A DNA stretch of 64,000 nucleotides, taken from positions 62,001 through 126,000 of the forward strand of contig NZ_QOCF01000008.1 in NCBI RefSeq assembly GCF_003318255.1. The letters run 5' to 3'. Under the pieces are notes generated by a model. That model was not told the DNA's origin and ran no database searches. It saw only the letters and a list, made by a program, of their open reading frames with translations. Shown here piece by piece: positions 45,032 to 54,199 of this stretch (positions are counted from its first letter, which is position 1; each line of letters starts with the position of its first letter). This DNA comes from Ruegeria sp. A3M17. GTDB taxonomy: Bacteria > Pseudomonadota > Alphaproteobacteria > Rhodobacterales > Rhodobacteraceae. The translations under genes and the position numbers were made by a program.

Positions 45032-47216
45032 AGTTTCCACCGAAGATGTTGTTCAGCAGGTTGTTGATGGCCCGGTCCAACCCAGTTTCATTCTTACGGC
45101 GCTGCTGCTGCGGCTGAGCTGTTCTAACCGGTGGGTCCGGGGCCAGCATCGGCAACGGTGTCGGCGTCATACCTTCGGTCACGCGCAGCATGGTTTCTTT
45201 CCAGATTTCCGCAGGCAAACCGCCTCCGGTCACACCGGACAGCGGCGTGTTGTCGTCATAGCCCATCCAGATGCCCGTCACGTAATCGGCCGTGAACCCG
45301 ATGAACCACGCATCCCGCGCAGCCTGCGTTGTGCCGGTTTTACCCGCCACCTGCCAACCGGGCAGTTGCGCCCGTGCGCCGGTGCCTTCGGACACCACCC
45401 GCTCCATCATCCACGTCAGTTGCTTGGCTGCTTTGTCGTTGATGACCCGCTCACCAATGCCTGTTGTCGTCACCATGACAGGGGTAACATCGCCTAACAA
45501 CTTCAGTTCCGTCAGCCCATACGGTTCCACCGCCGAACCGCCATTCAGGATACCCGCATAGGCCCCTGTCATCTCGATCAGCGTGCTTTCCGACGCGCCC
45601 AGCGCCAAAGCGGGACCCTGCGCCAGATCGCTATCAATACCGAACTCGCTGGCCACCGTGCGGACATTGTCCAGCCCTGCGATCTCAGCCACTTTCACCG
45701 CCGGGATGTTCAGCGAGTTTTTCAACGCGTCCGCCAGCGTGACACGCCCGTAAAACTTGTTGGTGTAGTTCTTGGGACACCATTGCCCAGAGCCCGGAAT
45801 GTTCACGCAGTACGGCTCATCCACCACCGTATCCAATGGCGAATATCCCAGCTCAAGCGCGGTGGCATACACGAAGGGTTTGAATGAGGACCCCGTTTGC
45901 CGCAGCGCCTGCGTGGCGCGGTTGAATGCACCGGACACGCGGGTCTTTCGCCCGCCAACCATGCCACGGACGGCCCCGTCCGCCGACATCACCACGATCG
46001 CGGCCTGCGCCTTTGATCCTTCGCGGACCTTTTCCTGAAAGATGAACTGCAGCGCCTCTTCGGCCGATTTCTGGATACGTTGATCCAGCGTGGTGCGGAT
46101 CACCACGTCTTCGGTTGTGTTGCGTGTAAAGAACTCGGGCCCGCTGGCCATCACCCAATCGGCGAAATAGCCCCCCGCCCGCGCAGCAGCGGCTTCGGAC
46201 AGTTGCCCGGGATTGCTGCGCGCATTGCTGGCTTGGGCCGAGGTCAGATACCCCTGTGCCTCCATCAGGCCAACTACCAGCCGCGCCCGGTCCTGCGAAC
46301 GTTGAAGGTTATTCGTCGGTGCATAGCGCGTCGGTGCCACCAGTAGACCAGCCAACATCGCGGCCTGCGACGGGCTGACTTCTGCCGCCGAGATCCCGAA
46401 ATAACGTTGGCTTGCGGCCTCGAACCCGCGCGCACCCGCGCCAAGGAAGGCCCGGTTCAGGTAGATGGTCAGGATCTCGTCCTTGGAATACTTGACCTCC
46501 ATCGCCATCGCATAGACCGCCTCTTTGGCCTTGCGCCAAAGCGAGCCCTGGCGGCAATCGGATTCATATGCAGCCTCGGATTCCCATTCACTGGGCTCAT
46601 AAGGCACACCTAGGCACAACAGCTTGGCCGTCTGCTGCGTGATGGTCGACCCACCATGCCCCGACAGCGGTCCGCGCCCTTCGCTCAGGTTGATGCGCAC
46701 AGCGCTTGCGACACCGCGCGGGCTGACGCCGAAATGGCGATAGAACCGCTTGTCCTCGGTCGCGACGACGGCGTTTTTCAGATGCGGCGAGACGGTATCG
46801 GCGGTGATCACCCCACCAAATTGGTCTCCACGCCAGGCAAAGACCTTGCCGTCCCGATCCAACAGGGTCACCGACCCGCGCGCGCGACCGTCTAGCAAGG
46901 CATCGACGTCAGGCAGAGAGGAGTAGACAACCCCAACCGCCAAAGCCAACAGCATGGCAGCCACCGCGCCCACACGCCAGGTCACACCCCAAATCAACCG
47001 CCAAATCCAACGGAACATGCGTCGAAAGAAGCCGCCGCCGCCACCGGACATCTTGCGGGTTTTCTTTCGGGCGGTTTTGCGAGTCGACGTTTTACGCGCC
47101 GTCGCCTTTTTGCCAGCGGGCTTTGTCGTCCGCTTTGTCGCAGCGGTTTTACGCCCCTTTGAAGGGTATCTTTTGTCTGCAACAAGCGATGTCTTGCGAC
47201 GCCTGGACTCAGTCAT
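45030..47216 (-). CDS. Bifunctional penicillin-binding protein (class A)
   Basis: Peptidoglycan glycosyltransferase and transpeptidase anchored in the inner membrane. With the start MTESRRRKTS it has about 728 residues. The cytoplasmic tail (about residues 1-60) is strikingly rich in K, R and T. One membrane helix follows (about 75-97), then the GT51 domain ('ATEDKRFYRHFGVSPRG', 'GGSTITQQTAKLL'). The transpeptidase domain has SxxK in 'GSSFKPF', SxN in 'KNSLNIP', and KTGT in 'GKTGTTQAARD'. It lacks a long C-terminal extension apart from a Gln/Arg-rich end. The ribosome site is weak, so the exact start is uncertain. Confidence 0.92.
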   Translation of the reverse strand: MTESRRRKTSLVADKRYPSKGRKTAATKRTTKPAGKKATARKTSTRKTARKKTRKMSGGGGGFFRRMFRWIWRLIWGVTWRVGAVAAMLLALAVGVVYSSLPDVDALLDGRARGSVTLLDRDGKVFAWRGDQFGGVITADTVSPHLKNAVVATEDKRFYRHFGVSPRGVASAVRINLSEGRGPLSGHGGSTITQQTAKLLCLGVPYEPSEWESEAAYESDCRQGSLWRKAKEAVYAMAMEVKYSKDEILTIYLNRAFLGAGARGFEAASQRYFGISAAEVSPSQAAMLAGLLVAPTRYAPTNNLQRSQDRARLVVGLMEAQGYLTSAQASNARSNPGQLSEAAAARAGGYFADWVMASGPEFFTRNTTEDVVIRTTLDQRIQKSAEEALQFIFQEKVREGSKAQAAIVVMSADGAVRGMVGGRKTRVSGAFNRATQALRQTGSSFKPFVYATALELGYSPLDTVVDEPYCVNIPGSGQWCPKNYTNKFYGRVTLADALKNSLNIPAVKVAEIAGLDNVRTVASEFGIDSDLAQGPALALGASESTLIEMTGAYAGILNGGSAVEPYGLTELKLLGDVTPVMVTTTGIGERVINDKAAKQLTWMMERVVSEGTGARAQLPGWQVAGKTGTTQAARDAWFIGFTADYVTGIWMGYDDNTPLSGVTGGGLPAEIWKETMLRVTEGMTPTPLPMLAPDPPVRTAQPQQQRRKNETGLDRAINNLLNNIFGGN

Positions 47217-47341
47217 GCTCAAACTCTGCCCGGTTATCATTTTGAGGCACCATACCCTGCCGCTGGCGCGAAGTAGAGGTATGAAATTCCGCCAACCGGC
47301 CTCAATAGTTCGCCCGCTTTTTGGGCAAAAACGTTATTTTG

Positions 47342-47356
47342 TGCAAAAATTGTGCA
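47342..47356 (+). promoter_or_regulatory. TGCA-N7-TGCA motif upstream of glnK, possible NtrC site
   Basis: Two TGCA half-sites separated by seven A/T-rich bases lie 120 bases before glnK. NtrC sites have TGCAC half-sites around a short spacer, so the match is partial. The gene pair behind it is NtrC-controlled in many bacteria. Confidence 0.3.
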
Positions 47357-47475
47357 CCTCACCCCCCTTTTCCCCTGCGTTCACTCACCCCGACCGTTTC
47401 TTACTGCGGTCAGTCACGCTCTCTTTCTGCAAGTGCAAACAAACCGGTTCCGCCGGACAGGAAGAGGGGACAGAC

Positions 47476-47814
47476 GTGAAACTGATCATTGCGACAATCA
47501 AGCCGTTCAAGCTGGAGGAGGTGCGCGAGGCGCTGACCGAGGCCGGCGTGCGCGGCATGATGGTGACCGAGATCAAGGGCTTCGGCTCGCAATCAGGCCA
47601 CACCGAAATCTATCGTGGGGCCGAATATGCGGTGAATTTCGTGCCCAAGATCAAACTCGAAATCGTGGTGCCGGCCACGATGGCCGACCAGATCGTCGAA
47701 ACCATCACCAAAACCGCCAAGACCGGCAAGATCGGTGATGGCAAGATTTTCGTCCTTGATGTCGAGCAGGCGCTGCGCGTGCGGACCGGGGAAACCAACG
47801 AAGAGGCGCTGTAA
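47476..47814 (+). CDS. glnK: Nitrogen regulatory PII protein GlnK
   Basis: Trimeric signal protein that reports nitrogen status and blocks AmtB when nitrogen is ample. The GTG start (reading VKLIIATIKPFKLEEV) has GAAGAGGGG upstream and gives the standard 112 residues. Tyr51, the uridylylation site, is present in 'YRGAEYAVNF'. The C-terminal 'VLDVEQALRVRTGE' is the family signature. It is 33 bases upstream of amtB, which favours the glnK over glnB name. Confidence 0.95.
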   Translation: MKLIIATIKPFKLEEVREALTEAGVRGMMVTEIKGFGSQSGHTEIYRGAEYAVNFVPKIKLEIVVPATMADQIVETITKTAKTGKIGDGKIFVLDVEQALRVRTGETNEEAL

Positions 47815-47847
47815 GCGCCGCCACTCCAAAGCATTCGAGGACTAACA

Positions 47848-49158
<1,311 letters not shown>

Positions 49159-49180
49159 GGCCTAAGCCACAAAGATTGAC

Positions 49181-49211
49181 AACCCCGGCGCAATGCCGGG
49201 GTTGTTTTGTT
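49181..49211 (+). terminator. Terminator after amtB
   Basis: Perfect nine-pair stem AACCCCGGC/GCCGGGGTT with loop GCAAT, followed by the T-rich GTTTTGTTT, 22 bases after the stop. Confidence 0.85.
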
Positions 49212-49262
49212 TGAGCGTCATCCTCGGTTACTCTGATCCCAGCCGCTCAAGGAGATACTGAT

Positions 49263-49652
49263 ATGGCCGAGGCACCCGAAACACTTGTTGGCACCAGCCT
49301 GAAATGGACCGGCGTTCATCACTCTGAACTTGGTGATTTCAAAAATCTGTCCACCCATACAGTCAGCTACGAAACAGAGACAACGTGCTATGTGACTTCC
49401 GGGGGCAAGCTAGTTGGTGAGGCCCAATACACATACAAACGACTCGATGAGCAGATGGGAATCTGCGTCTACCGGCCGCACGAGTATCAGGGCCGGTCAG
49501 ACGTCGTTCTGAACGCGATTTTCGATTTCCGAGCAATGAAGGATCGAGCGGTGTTAACCGCTGGCGGAGAACCGTTTGCCGTCGCGGACGGAGACATGGA
49601 ATTTGTCGAAACACCGCCGCGCCCGGACAGCCTGGGCGCAACCAGTTCTTAG
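49263..49652 (+). CDS. Small uncharacterised protein
   Basis: A 129-residue soluble protein with no signal peptide. Alternating strands ('LKWTGVHHSELG', 'THTVSYETETTCYVTSGG', 'AQYTYKRLDEQMGICVY', 'VVLNAIFDFRAMKDRA') suggest a small beta-barrel, and the pattern is reminiscent of MoaF/calycin-like proteins, but I cannot assign it. GGAGA lies before the start. It converges with the aminotransferase gene with a one-base gap. Confidence 0.75.
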   Translation: MAEAPETLVGTSLKWTGVHHSELGDFKNLSTHTVSYETETTCYVTSGGKLVGEAQYTYKRLDEQMGICVYRPHEYQGRSDVVLNAIFDFRAMKDRAVLTAGGEPFAVADGDMEFVETPPRPDSLGATSS

Positions 49653-49653
49653 T

Positions 49654-50838
49654 TTACACGCCGACGTCGACGATCGCTTTGGCCAATATCGGCACGGTTG
49701 TCGCGTTCAGTCCGGCGACATTCAGGCGGCTGTCTCCAACCATATAGATGCCATGATCCACCCGGAGTTTTTCGACCAGTTCCGGAGCCGCTCCAAGGCG
49801 CGAGAACATGCCGCGATGCTGAGCGACAAAGCCGAAGCGATCCGAACCGCTCAGGCGCTGCAATTCGTCGGCCAGCTGCTGGCGTAAGCCCAGCATGGAC
49901 AGGCGGATCTCTTCCAGTTCTGCTTCCCAATCGGCGCGTAGGGCGTCGTCGTTCAGAATCGTTGTCACCACGCGCGCGCCGTGATCCGGCGGGAAAGAGT
50001 AGTTCTGGCGGTTCAGGAACGCCAGAGTGGACTGGTTCAGAGTCGTTTGCGACGGATCATCGCTGATCGCCATCAGCAGACCTGTGCGCTCGCGGTAGAC
50101 ACCGAAGTTCTTTGAACACGACGCCGCAATCAGGCATCGCTTGACGGACGAGGCTACCAGACGAACTGCCTGCGCGTCCTCCTCCAGACCGTCGCCAAAG
50201 CCCTGATAGGCGATGTCGATCATGGCAACGAGACCGCGCTCGTTGATTAGGTTCACGACCTCCTGCCACTGCACAATGTTCAGGTTGGCACCGGTCGGGT
50301 TGTGGCAGCAGCCATGCAGCAGAACCACATCACCTGCTTTCGCAGTCTTCAGGTCCTCGATCATACCGTCGAAATCGACGCCACGGGTTTCACCGTCGAA
50401 ATACCGGTATTGGACTGTCTCCATCCCCAGGTAGTTCAGGATCGACAGGTGGTTCGGCCATGTCGGGTTCGACACGAACACGCGGGCCGACGGGTTGGCC
50501 ATACGGATCATTTCAAACGCCTGACGGCAAGCACCGGTCCCGCCCGGTGTCGCAACGGCGGCGATGTTGCCGCGCGGCACGGATGTGCCAAGAATTAGGC
50601 CAATCATCGCATCCGCGTAAGCCGGATCACCCGCCAAACCGGTGTAGGCCTTGGATTCCTGCTCTTCGAGAATACGCTTTTCGGCCGCTTTCACCGCACG
50701 CATCACCGGGGTCACGCCCTCGGCATTTTTGTAAACACCAACTCCCAGGTCGATCTTTTGATCGCGCGGGTCTTCGCGATACGCCTGCATCAGCGCCAGA
50801 ATCTTGTCGGCAGGCTGCGGTTTGAGGTTTTCGAACAT
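49654..50838 (-). CDS. Aspartate/aromatic amino acid aminotransferase
   Basis: PLP enzyme of the AspC/TyrB group (class I, subgroup I-gamma by its N-terminal motif), 394 residues from MFENLKPQPADKIL. The catalytic Lys is K243 in 'SCSKNFGVYRERTG', with the substrate-binding Arg following. 'CCHNPTGANLN' and 'NVAGLN' are further signatures, and the N-terminal 'KIDLGVGVYKN' is diagnostic. Aspartate or aromatic specificity cannot be told from the sequence. It shares TGATG with the upstream sulfurtransferase gene. Confidence 0.94.
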   Translation of the reverse strand: MFENLKPQPADKILALMQAYREDPRDQKIDLGVGVYKNAEGVTPVMRAVKAAEKRILEEQESKAYTGLAGDPAYADAMIGLILGTSVPRGNIAAVATPGGTGACRQAFEMIRMANPSARVFVSNPTWPNHLSILNYLGMETVQYRYFDGETRGVDFDGMIEDLKTAKAGDVVLLHGCCHNPTGANLNIVQWQEVVNLINERGLVAMIDIAYQGFGDGLEEDAQAVRLVASSVKRCLIAASCSKNFGVYRERTGLLMAISDDPSQTTLNQSTLAFLNRQNYSFPPDHGARVVTTILNDDALRADWEAELEEIRLSMLGLRQQLADELQRLSGSDRFGFVAQHRGMFSRLGAAPELVEKLRVDHGIYMVGDSRLNVAGLNATTVPILAKAIVDVGV

Positions 50839-51692
50839 CAGTTCTCTCCGGTTGCGACGGGCAGGGTCGGGAAGGCACCCCATTCAGCCCAGGAGCCGTC
50901 ATAAAGCGAGTGGTCTTTCTTGCCCATACGTTCAAGCGCAAGGCTGAGGATCGCGGCGGTCACACCTGACCCGCAGGATGTGATGGCCGGTTTGGACAGG
51001 TCGACGCCAGCGGCCTCGAAGATGGCGCGGCATTCCTCAGGGGATTTCATCGTGCCGTTCTTGTTCAGCAACGTGCCAAAGGGCACATTGCGCGACCCTG
51101 GAATACGGCCTGGGCGCAGACCTTCGCGCGGTTCTGTCCCGGTTCCGGCAAAGCGGTCCGCAGAGCGCGCGTCGATGACCTCGTGATCGGCCAGCTTGGC
51201 GGCGGCAGACACCTGTGTGACATCACGGACCAGATGGTTCTGGACCCGAACGGTCATGTGGCGGTCGCGGATCACCGGCGGCAGGTCTTCGATCTCATGC
51301 CCTTCGGCCTGCCATTTCGGCAGACCACCATCCAGAACGGCGATGTTTTCCTGCCCCATCAACCGAAACAACCACCAGACACGGGCCGCGGACATCAGGC
51401 CAGCCCCATCATAGACAACGACCTGATGGCCATCCCCTACGCCCATCGCCCGCAGGCGGGACATGAACTTTTCGACCGGAGGTGCCATATGCGGCAGGTC
51501 CGAGCGGTGGTCCGAAATATCATCGATGTCAAAGAACCGTGCGCCGGGGATATGAGCGGCATCGTATTCGGTCTTTGCGTCGCGTCCTTGCTGTGGCAGA
51601 TACCATGACCCATCCAGCACCCGCAGATCCGGGTCCTTGAGATGGGCAGCAAGCCATTCGGTAGAAACGAGGGTTTTCGGATCGTCCTGCAT
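50838..51692 (-). CDS. sseA: 3-mercaptopyruvate sulfurtransferase
   Basis: Two-rhodanese-domain enzyme transferring sulfur from 3-mercaptopyruvate. The start MQDDPKTLVST with AGGGGAGG upstream gives 284 residues. The inactive N-terminal rhodanese domain is at about 10-135; the active domain carries Cys240 in 'CGSGVTA', the MST-type loop (CGSGV rather than the CRKGV of rhodanese). The aminotransferase next to it can supply 3-mercaptopyruvate by cysteine transamination, which gives the pair a plausible shared function. Confidence 0.92.
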   Translation of the reverse strand: MQDDPKTLVSTEWLAAHLKDPDLRVLDGSWYLPQQGRDAKTEYDAAHIPGARFFDIDDISDHRSDLPHMAPPVEKFMSRLRAMGVGDGHQVVVYDGAGLMSAARVWWLFRLMGQENIAVLDGGLPKWQAEGHEIEDLPPVIRDRHMTVRVQNHLVRDVTQVSAAAKLADHEVIDARSADRFAGTGTEPREGLRPGRIPGSRNVPFGTLLNKNGTMKSPEECRAIFEAAGVDLSKPAITSCGSGVTAAILSLALERMGKKDHSLYDGSWAEWGAFPTLPVATGEN

Positions 51693-52300
51693 AAAAGCCT
51701 CCCCTAAACGCGTTTGGTTTTTCCCTATACGCGCGCGCATGCGGGTTCAAGACTGGATGGGATGATGACGCTAACGGACGCCTCTGAACCTGCGGTTCCG
51801 GGCGATTGGGGCCAATTTGAGCAAAACCAACAGGCCCAAGCGCACCCGTAACTCAGTTTAACTTCCGCACACGGTTTGCCCATATGCACATTTGGAGTTG
51901 TAACCACCAGAAATGGTCATGGGCGTAAGAGTGCCGTTATGCTTTGTGGACTTGCGCCTGCATGATTTTTTCACTCCGCCAAGGGTTGAACTCAAAAAAA
52001 CGCACTTTCCGCCGTAAAATGGCCGGTTTTCCCTACGTCATTGTACCCCGGAGTATCTGTGAAAGCGCCCATGTTCAGGCCGTGAAACAGCCAATACAAC
52101 ATCGGTGCTGGAGCCAAGGGAAACGGGCAAATTGGAAGAATAATAAGTGCATTCCCCCGCGGTCTGAAAAATTTTAAACAGCGCGGAATAACTTTCATAA
52201 CACATTGTAAATGAAAGAAAAAACCACAATCATCAGGGTAGCAGACCAAACAACCCGGACCCTGGTGCACGTTAAAGCACTCACTCGACAGGAGAACGAA
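51693..52300. other. 608-base gap without a convincing gene
   Basis: This stretch is more AT-rich than its surroundings, especially 51900-52250. A + strand frame of 77 codons at 51944-52177 and a 29-codon frame near 51762 have no support from family likeness. The right end must contain the promoter of the LysM/solute-binding gene. I see no tRNA or clear hairpin terminator. Confidence 0.5.
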
Positions 52301-53407
52301 ATGAATACCCCTGGAACTAAGTTTGGCCTAGTGGCCCTGGGTTTGGCTGCCTTGATCTCACCGATAAGCGCTGCGGCGCAGGTCGCGTGCGAATCGTATA
52401 CAGTAGAAGCAGGTGATACGCTGGCGACTATTTCCGAAACGGCATATGGATCTCGGGACTACCAAATCATCTTCAACGCGAACAGAAACGTCATTGCCGG
52501 AAATCCGAACAACCTGACGCCTGGTACTGTTCTGAATTTACCATGCGCCGACGGTCGCTTGACCGCCGCATCGCAGTTCAACGAAGTTGTCGAGCGAGAG
52601 GAAGAAAAGGCCGCGAAGATCAAAGCCAGAAACGTTTATGAACCACCGATTCGTCTTTTGGCCGGTAACGATTGGGCACCCTATACGGACGAAGGTCTTT
52701 CGGGTGGCGGCTTTTTGATGCGGTTGTCGACAACGGCCCTACATCGTGCTGGCAACAAGCGCGAATACAACCAGGGTTGGGTGAACGATTTCAACTCGCA
52801 TCTTTACACACTTCTGCCCGCCGGAGCGTATGACATCGCCGTTGCCTGGGTTGTGCCAGATTGCGCAAAAAACCCCGATGCCATGGGCGAAGACAGCCTT
52901 TATCGCTGTAACGGGTTCTACGCGTCACAGCCATTGTATGAATCGGTTGTTGGGTATTTCACTCTGCCCGACAGCAAATATGCTGGCGCAGCCTCCATCG
53001 AAGAGCTGGAAGGGGCCGTATTTTGTCGTATGGACGGGTTCTTTACAAATGACCTGGAAGAGGCCGGTCTGGTCGAACCCAAAATCACGCTTGTTCGCCC
53101 TCGCACCCCGGAAGAGTGCATCGAGGCGGTCATGAACGGAACGGCGGACGCCACCGGGATGGCCATCCAGCAAGCCAACGGTGCAATTGCGGCTTTGGGT
53201 TTGGAGAACGAGGTGGTTCAGAATGAGAACTTCACCCATCTGTCCACCATTCGCCTGCTGGCCCATAAATCCAACCCGTACGGGCTGCAGTATATCTCGA
53301 TGCTGAACAATGGCCTGAACGAAATGCGGCAGTCGGGCGAGTGGTACGATATCGTTTCCAGCTCGCTGTCCGAGTACAGCTCTAAGCTGCAGTCTGCGTC
53401 GAACTGA
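52301..53407 (+). CDS. Exported LysM and solute-binding fusion protein
   Basis: A 368-residue exported protein; start MNTPGTKFGL has AGGAG upstream. The signal peptide ends near 'SAAAQ'. Residues about 32-80 form a LysM domain ('YTVEAGDTLATISETAYG', 'NPNNLTPGTVLNLP'), flanked by two Cys (C30, C82) that may form a disulfide. Residues about 115-365 resemble a family-3 periplasmic substrate-binding domain ('LLAGNDWAPYTDEGLSGGGF', 'GAYDIAVAW', 'CIEAVMNGTADATGMA'). Joining a peptidoglycan-binding domain to a solute-binding domain is unusual. No transporter genes are adjacent. Confidence 0.85.
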   Translation: MNTPGTKFGLVALGLAALISPISAAAQVACESYTVEAGDTLATISETAYGSRDYQIIFNANRNVIAGNPNNLTPGTVLNLPCADGRLTAASQFNEVVEREEEKAAKIKARNVYEPPIRLLAGNDWAPYTDEGLSGGGFLMRLSTTALHRAGNKREYNQGWVNDFNSHLYTLLPAGAYDIAVAWVVPDCAKNPDAMGEDSLYRCNGFYASQPLYESVVGYFTLPDSKYAGAASIEELEGAVFCRMDGFFTNDLEEAGLVEPKITLVRPRTPEECIEAVMNGTADATGMAIQQANGAIAALGLENEVVQNENFTHLSTIRLLAHKSNPYGLQYISMLNNGLNEMRQSGEWYDIVSSSLSEYSSKLQSASN

Positions 53408-53428
53408 TCGGTTCGTGCAAAAGAACCC

Positions 53429-53455
53429 GTACACAGCGCGCCCTGCGCTGTGTAC
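53429..53455. terminator. Terminator-like hairpin between converging genes
   Basis: Perfect 11-pair stem GTACACAGCGC/GCGCTGTGTAC with a five-base loop. T-rich sequence follows in the minus direction. It lies between the LysM gene and the XRE-cupin gene and may serve both. Confidence 0.6.
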
Positions 53456-53537
53456 CACCTCGCCAAAAAGTCATAGCTTTGTATTTGGGTCACATATTTG
53501 TTTCATGTCACCCACCCTTTCCAGCGAGCGCGTTGCC

Positions 53538-54092
53538 TCAGGTGACCTCGGCTGGTTGCGCATAGTGATGCATGTTCAAAAACGCCGCGCCATTCGTCCC
53601 GGCCCGGTAACCATGCGGCAGATCAGCTGCAAAGCGCAGGCCCTGCCCGGCCTGCAGCGGAACCCAATCACCGTCGCGCAGAATCTCAAGCGATCCGTTC
53701 AGCACAAACACCTCTTCGGTCACCCCTGCGGCATGGGCTGCGGATTCGTGGCTTTGGTTTGGGGCAAGGTCGACGTGAAACGTTTCGGCGCCCAGCGCGG
53801 GATCGAAGGGAAAGACGATCTTGACCTCGATGCTGCCGGGAAAGGTCACGGTGTGGAACACGTCTGGCATGGCGGTGTCCCGCAGGGCCGCCGTTCCAAT
53901 CAATGCACTCAGCGGCAGCTGAAACCCTTTGGCGATTTTCCACAGAGTTGCGATGGTCGGGCTGGATTCGCCACGCTCAATCTGACCCAGCATGGCCTTG
54001 CTGACACCCGTCATCTCGGCCACCTTGGACAGGCTCAGCCCCGAGGCCGCCCGCACATCGCGTAGTTTCAGCGTAATTTCGTCCGGTGCCAT
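53538..54092 (-). CDS. XRE-family regulator with cupin domain
   Basis: A 184-residue transcription factor. The helix-turn-helix lies at about 12-60 ('LSLSKVAEMTGVSKAMLGQI', then 'SSPTIATLWKIAKG'). The cupin domain is at about 105-175 ('EEVFVLNGSLEILRDGDWVPL', 'LRFAADLPHGYRAG'). The start MAPDEITLKL has GAGAGACG upstream. It diverges from ilvD, with a perfect 13-base inverted repeat between them, so it probably controls ilvD and itself in response to a small ligand bound by the cupin. The ligand is unknown. Confidence 0.9.
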   Translation of the reverse strand: MAPDEITLKLRDVRAASGLSLSKVAEMTGVSKAMLGQIERGESSPTIATLWKIAKGFQLPLSALIGTAALRDTAMPDVFHTVTFPGSIEVKIVFPFDPALGAETFHVDLAPNQSHESAAHAAGVTEEVFVLNGSLEILRDGDWVPLQAGQGLRFAADLPHGYRAGTNGAAFLNMHHYAQPAEVT

Positions 54093-54119
54093 CTTGATCG
54101 TCTCTCGAATCCTCTTGTG

Positions 54120-54154
54120 CGTTATAGCGCACATGTGGTACGTGCGCTATAACG
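54120..54154. promoter_or_regulatory. Long perfect inverted repeat, probable operator of the XRE-cupin regulator
   Basis: Arms CGTTATAGCGCAC and GTGCGCTATAACG (13 bases each, perfect) with a nine-base spacer. It lies 28 bases before the regulator start and 45 before ilvD, the position of an operator controlling both divergent genes. Confidence 0.7.
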
Positions 54155-54199
54155 TACGCAACCCGAATATCGCAACCGGGGCAAAAGGGAAACAGCATC

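Noticed and set aside
47342-47356. Firm assignment of an NtrC site
   Set aside because: Only TGCA half-sites agree; the C and G that complete the consensus are missing on one side, so it is kept as low-confidence.
46954-47475. A 286-residue version of the PII protein
   Set aside because: The extra N-terminus is another frame of the penicillin-binding protein gene and its promoter; GTG at 47476 gives the standard 112 residues.
51944-52177. 77-codon + strand frame in the gap before the LysM gene
   Set aside because: No ribosome site, unlike codon use and no recognisable domain; likely chance.
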